A stretch of DNA of 64,000 nt from Lewinellaceae bacterium. Lineage in GTDB: Bacteria > Bacteroidota > Bacteroidia > Chitinophagales > Saprospiraceae. Made by a program: the position numbers and the translations under genes. Shown piece by piece: positions 60,724 to 64,000 of this stretch (within the stretch, counting starts at the first letter, position 1; every line of letters begins with the position of its first letter). Location: assembly GCA_020636005.1 (NCBI GenBank), contig JACJYR010000001.1:2732501-2796500 (forward strand), given 5' to 3'. A model generated the notes under the pieces. That model was given only the letters and a program-made list of their open reading frames with translations. It did no database searches and was not told the origin of the DNA.

Positions 60724-61446
60724 TCAGCCCCCGTGGTGGCCATGCTCCCAGTCACCATTGATGATTTCATCGTACTCGGCCTGCGTCAGTTTTTGTGGCA
60801 CATAAGTCACCCCCTGGTTCGTCAGGTTTTTGACAAATGCCCGAAGGTGGTTTCGGGAAGCAGCCATCAGGTTTTCATAGACCATTTCGACATCCTGGTT
60901 GTCCACAAATGTGTTGAGGGCATTTTTCAGGTCAAGGATGTCCACTTCCTCCACCAAAGCGCCTACTTTCAAGGCTTCGATAAGGCTGGTTTCGCCTTGC
61001 AGAACCAGGTCGTCATACATGGTCTGTAAGGTAGTGTTCACGAAAACGCCAGTGCCGTTCGTGCCGACGGGGTCGGTCAAATTGTACTTCACGATGAGCT
61101 GCAACATGGCATCCGTGTGCGTCATTTCGCTTTGCGAAATATTGTGGAACGCATGCGCCGTACTCCACTTGTCGTGCAGTGTCATGTAAATGTCCATCGC
61201 CAGTTTTTCCTCCTCCCGCATGAACAGGATGCTGCTTTTTTCAGCCTCGCTGAGGGTTTCCGTCGGGAGGTTGTCGAGATTGTACTGGCAGTTTACGAAG
61301 TTCACGTCCGTGTAGCCATCCGTGGTGTTGACGGTCAGCACGTCCTTCTGCACGAAGTTGTCGTCCTTTTTACAGTTGGCTAAAAGAAGTACCGCACCGA
61401 AAACGAGTGCAAGCATCCATACTGGTTTTAAAAACGAATTTTTCAT
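60724..61446 (-). CDS. DUF2202 ferritin-like lipoprotein
   Basis: A 240-residue lipoprotein (lipobox LLLANC). The DUF2202 part has a four-helix, ferritin-like pattern with carboxylate and histidine ligands: MREEEKLAMDIYMTLHDKW, ISQSEMTHTDAMLQLIVKY, then SLIEALKVGALVEEVDILDL and MVYENLMAASRNHLRAFV. Function unknown; a di-iron site is possible. It ends in a short His/Gly tail. Confidence 0.9.
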   Translation of the reverse strand: MKNSFLKPVWMLALVFGAVLLLANCKKDDNFVQKDVLTVNTTDGYTDVNFVNCQYNLDNLPTETLSEAEKSSILFMREEEKLAMDIYMTLHDKWSTAHAFHNISQSEMTHTDAMLQLIVKYNLTDPVGTNGTGVFVNTTLQTMYDDLVLQGETSLIEALKVGALVEEVDILDLKNALNTFVDNQDVEMVYENLMAASRNHLRAFVKNLTNQGVTYVPQKLTQAEYDEIINGDWEHGHHGG

Positions 61447-61538
61447 GGTGAAATAGATTTAGCCAATGGTGGTAAGCTACTAGCCTATATTGCGTTGTTA
61501 ACCCATGACCAATGGCGGTGAATAAACAATCATTAGTG

Positions 61539-61826
61539 CTACTGTATGAGCAGTAACTGTGCATCCTCCAGCGCCGTCAGTTTATGGGTGACGTGTCCGG
61601 GGATTCGCACGAAGTCCATCGACTGGTTCAATGCCTCGGTTCTGTCTTTTTCCTCGTACACCGCTTTTCCCGACAGCAGCACCAGCATGGCGTTGGTCAT
61701 GCTCTGGTGTTCTTTCAGCACAGCGTCTTTTTTGAGCTGCATCAGGGTGACGCTGGCCTTTTCTTTCAGGATGTTTTGAGTGGAAACGCCCTTTTCGGTG
61801 GCGTTCATGATTTCAAGTAAATTCAT
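61539..61826 (-). CDS. small cupin-like protein
   Basis: A 95-residue protein with a single cupin-like beta barrel (ATEKGVSTQNILKEKASVTLMQLKKDAVLKEHQSMTNAMLVLLSGKAVYEEKD, later VRIPGHVTHKLTALEDAQLLLIQ). The histidine at KEHQS and that at HVTHK are placed like cupin metal ligands. The ATG at 61826 is chosen over 61862. Confidence 0.75.
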   Translation of the reverse strand: MNLLEIMNATEKGVSTQNILKEKASVTLMQLKKDAVLKEHQSMTNAMLVLLSGKAVYEEKDRTEALNQSMDFVRIPGHVTHKLTALEDAQLLLIQ

Positions 61827-61940
61827 GGCAGTTTGTTTTTGATGAAAAAAACCTGCGGGCAAAATGCCGCCGTGCGGCGTGGTTTTCCATGATATACGTC
61901 ACACGACGGCGTGGTTTTCATCAAATTTTACAAAAAACTG

Positions 61941-62453
61941 TCAATCGTCGTCATCCATTTCGCCTTGCGCTTCAGCTTCTGCTCCCTGTTCGCCGCCATT
62001 GTTGGCAGCTATGCCACTCCTGATTTCCGAGTGGCGGATTTGGCCGCCGAGGTAGCCGGTGCGGGCCATGGCGCCGAAGACTACCAGTCCCAGTACCGTG
62101 GAAACGAGTACCAGCGATTTCGACAGGGTGGGGTTTGTTTTATAAAAAACCAGCGTAACGAGCGAGAGCAGGCCGAGGGCTTCCATGAGCCAGAGTGCCA
62201 CGGTGGCGGCGTCTTCATGCGCTTCGATGAGGCCTTCGGAAACGCCCGCCAGGCTTTCGACGGACTCCTCCGCCGGTTCGCCGGTGAGGAAGACGGGGAT
62301 GGCGACGACGGCCATGGCAGCCCAGGTCCAGAGGGCGGCTTTTTTGACCTGTTCGGAGGCAGTGAGGTAGCCGTAGAGCATGACGCCTACGCCCAGTAAA
62401 GTCCCGATGATGGGGAAATGGTTGAGCAGGAGATGCAGATGTGTTGCGTCCAT
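61941..62453 (-). CDS. DUF2231-like membrane protein
   Basis: A 170-residue protein with about four transmembrane helices starting HLLLNHFPIIGTLLGVGVMLYGYL, the usual DUF2231-type opening. The C-terminus is acidic and ends in a run of Asp. Probably a redox or heme-related membrane protein, but no ligand set proves it. Confidence 0.75.
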   Translation of the reverse strand: MDATHLHLLLNHFPIIGTLLGVGVMLYGYLTASEQVKKAALWTWAAMAVVAIPVFLTGEPAEESVESLAGVSEGLIEAHEDAATVALWLMEALGLLSLVTLVFYKTNPTLSKSLVLVSTVLGLVVFGAMARTGYLGGQIRHSEIRSGIAANNGGEQGAEAEAQGEMDDDD

Positions 62454-62517
62454 GATTATTGATTTTAATTGCTGAAAATCAGCAAGTTAGGAAAATTTTA
62501 AAGATTTTTATTTCTTC

Positions 62518-62582
62518 GAAAAAAGCCTCCGGTTCACGCATGTCTCGGTTTCAATCAAGGAGATATGTGCACACCGGAGGCT
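62518..62582 (-). terminator. strong rho-independent terminator
   Basis: AGCCTCCGGT (62524-62533) and ACCGGAGGCT (62573-62582) are perfect arms, with further pairing inside. A run of six T follows on the minus strand. It ends the rubrerythrin-like gene. Confidence 0.88.
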
Positions 62583-62636
62583 CGCTTTTAGGATGATTTA
62601 TTTGCTTGGCCTGAGCCTTTTCTCAGCCAAATTTTA

Positions 62637-63431
62637 TCACAGCTTGTCAATCTTCGTGAATTTGTCAGAGGACGTCATGGAGATATTGCAACGCTTCGGC
62701 GCAACACCATCGAAGGTATTGCCGCAAGTTTGACAGACGTAGTAAACGGAGGCCAGGGTGTTCACCTGTTTGCCTTCCAGTGCAGTGAGTGCTTTTTCGT
62801 AGAGCGGCTTGTGGCGCTGTTCGGTTTTGTAAGCGTAGTTGAGGCTGATGAGGGCCAGTTTGCCGTTGGCAGCCTGTGCGTTTTTGATGAAATCCGGGTA
62901 CATCGTCGCAATTTCATAGCTCTCGCCGGCGATGGCGTCTTTCAGGTTTTCAGCGGTTGTTTTCACTGTAAAATCTGGCTTGACAGCCGGGATGGTCGCA
63001 CCCAAGTCCTCCAGCACAAAGCGGTGGTTGTTGGCGTGGATGTTCTCCGAGGCTGAGGTCGCTTTGAACAACAGCGCAATCTGCGGGTAGCCTTCTTCCT
63101 GCGCTTTTTTGGCGTAGGCGGCGTACTTGGCGCTGGCAGTGGTTTCGCCTTTGAAGGCGTCAGTCAGGTTGTTAATCATCGTCGTCTTCGCATCGCCAGT
63201 GGCAGCGTTCGGAGCCTCGGCATTTTCATTTTCGTTCATTTCATTTTCGTCTTCATCACCCTCTTCATTTTCTTTCAGGGCAACGGTTTGGGCAACGGCG
63301 CCGCCCTCGGCGGGTTGTTGCAGGGTGGTTCCTACCTGTGTGGTTTCCTGTTGGTTCGGATTGCTACAGGATGGGAGCAGGGTCCAGAAGCCGGCGGCAA
63401 AAAGGACCAGGATGACAGCATACTTTTTCAT
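62637..63431 (-). CDS. rubrerythrin-like lipoprotein, incomplete rubredoxin knuckle
   Basis: A 264-residue lipoprotein (lipobox LLPSC) with an acidic linker of Glu/Asn. The four-helix rubrerythrin domain follows with ligands in GETTASAKYAAYAKKAQEEG, SENIHANNHRF, AGESYEIATMYPDF and YAYKTEQRHKPLY. The C-terminal rubredoxin-like part has VCQTCGNTF but its second half reads KRCNISMTS, with one cysteine instead of CxxC. Probably peroxide defence at the membrane or periplasm. Confidence 0.88.
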   Translation of the reverse strand: MKKYAVILVLFAAGFWTLLPSCSNPNQQETTQVGTTLQQPAEGGAVAQTVALKENEEGDEDENEMNENENAEAPNAATGDAKTTMINNLTDAFKGETTASAKYAAYAKKAQEEGYPQIALLFKATSASENIHANNHRFVLEDLGATIPAVKPDFTVKTTAENLKDAIAGESYEIATMYPDFIKNAQAANGKLALISLNYAYKTEQRHKPLYEKALTALEGKQVNTLASVYYVCQTCGNTFDGVAPKRCNISMTSSDKFTKIDKL

Positions 63432-63578
63432 GTTGAAATTATTTTTAGTGAAATTTTCAGCAACAGCGTTTATGACGTTCCTGGCTGAATTTGATGAGGC
63501 AAAGTTGGCCCTGTCAGGTTTAAAGCAACCTTTGGGTTTTCTTAAAATCAGCTAAAAAACGGGAGACGAAAAGAAGGT

Positions 63579-64000
63579 TCAGACCTTTGGAAAGCGCAGC
63601 GTGAAACTTGTGCCCTTCCCCTCCTCACTTTCCACGCTGATTTCAATCTGTTCCAAATGGGCAATTTTTTGCACAATCGAAAGCCCCAGCCCGCTGCCCG
63701 GCACCTGCGAACTGCGGGAAGCATCGGCCCGGTACAGCCGGTTGAACAGGTGCGGCAAATGCTCCGCCGGAATGCCGGGACCGTCGTCGGCGATGGTCAG
63801 GGAGCGGGAGGTTTCGTCCCAGGTGCAGCGGATGTTGCCGCCTTCGGAGCCGTATTTCAGCGCATTGCCGAGGAGGTTGTTGAGGAGGATTTCGAGGAAG
63901 GTGCGGTCGGCCATCACCACGGCGGCAGGCGGGATTTCCAGGTGCAAATCCATCTTCCGGGCGGCCAGTCCGGGCTGGTTTTTTGTTTTCAAAATTTGAA
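63579..64000 (-). CDS. sensor histidine kinase, C-terminal part
   Basis: The ATP-binding HATPase domain of a two-component sensor kinase; the gene continues past the window's right edge. N box LEILLNNLLGNALKYG, G1 IADDGPGIP, F box LFNRLYRAD and G2 GSGLGLSIVQKI are all present. The input domain and dimerisation histidine lie outside. Confidence 0.92.
   Translation of the reverse strand, partial: QILKTKNQPGLAARKMDLHLEIPPAAVVMADRTFLEILLNNLLGNALKYGSEGGNIRCTWDETSRSLTIADDGPGIPAEHLPHLFNRLYRADASRSSQVPGSGLGLSIVQKIAHLEQIEISVESEEGKGTSFTLRFPKV

Noticed and set aside
1..64000. CRISPR arrays and insertion sequences
   Set aside because: No regularly spaced repeats and no transposase gene were seen on either strand.

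Overview
The window looks like a chromosome segment of a Bacteroidota bacterium, probably of the Saprospiria type. The signs are: mostly no Shine-Dalgarno sequences, two promoter-like boxes of the TAnnTTTG type, a fused KorA with KorB, OmpA and SusD-free lipoprotein genes typical of the phylum, DUF2202 and Uma2 proteins, and intergenic palindromes made of simple repeats. The genus is an inference; no rRNA gene is present.

Layout. Bases 1-8962 are ordinary chromosome: a GMC oxidoreductase with its small TAT-type partner, a TlpA thioredoxin, the KorAB 2-oxoacid:ferredoxin oxidoreductase, an OmpA-family protein and a DUF4112 membrane protein. Bases 8963-48225 are an integrated mobile element of about 39.2 kb, bounded by a 25-bp direct repeat that is the 3' end of a tRNA-Gln(TTG) gene (the intact tRNA is at 48201-48272). 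Bases 48273-64000 are chromosome again: an alpha/beta hydrolase, a retropepsin-like protease, a repetitive LEA-like protein, a CusABC-type heavy-metal efflux cluster interrupted by a Uma2 gene and a VapBC-type pair, ferritin-like and rubrerythrin-like lipoproteins, and the end of a histidine kinase.

The element is composite. Its left end has the tyrosine integrase and small excisionase-like regulators. At 15017-15287 lies what looks like a complete second attachment site: a tRNA-Ser-like 3' end flanked on both sides by paired RGGGGCAA sites, next to a P4-type integrase. An AT-rich cargo of about 8 kb follows (17.3-25.4 kb, all minus strand). Then comes a GC-rich mobilization backbone: Dam-type methylase, ArdC and ArdA antirestriction proteins, MOBF relaxase-helicase, a VirD4-like ATPase without membrane helices, membrane proteins and a large VWA-like membrane protein. 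No VirB4-type ATPase or mating channel is visible, so the element looks mobilizable rather than self-transmissible. A second AT-rich insert (40.2-43.1 kb) carries an ECF-like sigma factor translationally coupled to a TPR protein. The right end has a solitary recombinase catalytic domain, an XRE regulator, a Schlafen/AlbA_2 protein and the remnant of another integrase.

The most interesting part is the operon at 25332 down to 19423. In order of transcription it encodes a small unknown protein, an XRE repressor, an ImmA/IrrE protease, a thymidylate-synthase homologue, a protein of the helix-hairpin-helix HMUDK/alpha-glutamyl-putrescinyl-thymine pyrophosphorylase type, a membrane-anchored dCTP-deaminase-fold protein without the catalytic glutamate, a MazG_C-like protein, a HEPN protein with an RX4H motif and a holo-ACP synthase. 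A UvrD-type helicase follows. Two overlapping palindromes sit directly before the first gene. I read this as a repressed, protease-inducible nucleotide or modified-base conflict (defence) system; the families are recognised from motifs, the joint function is inference.
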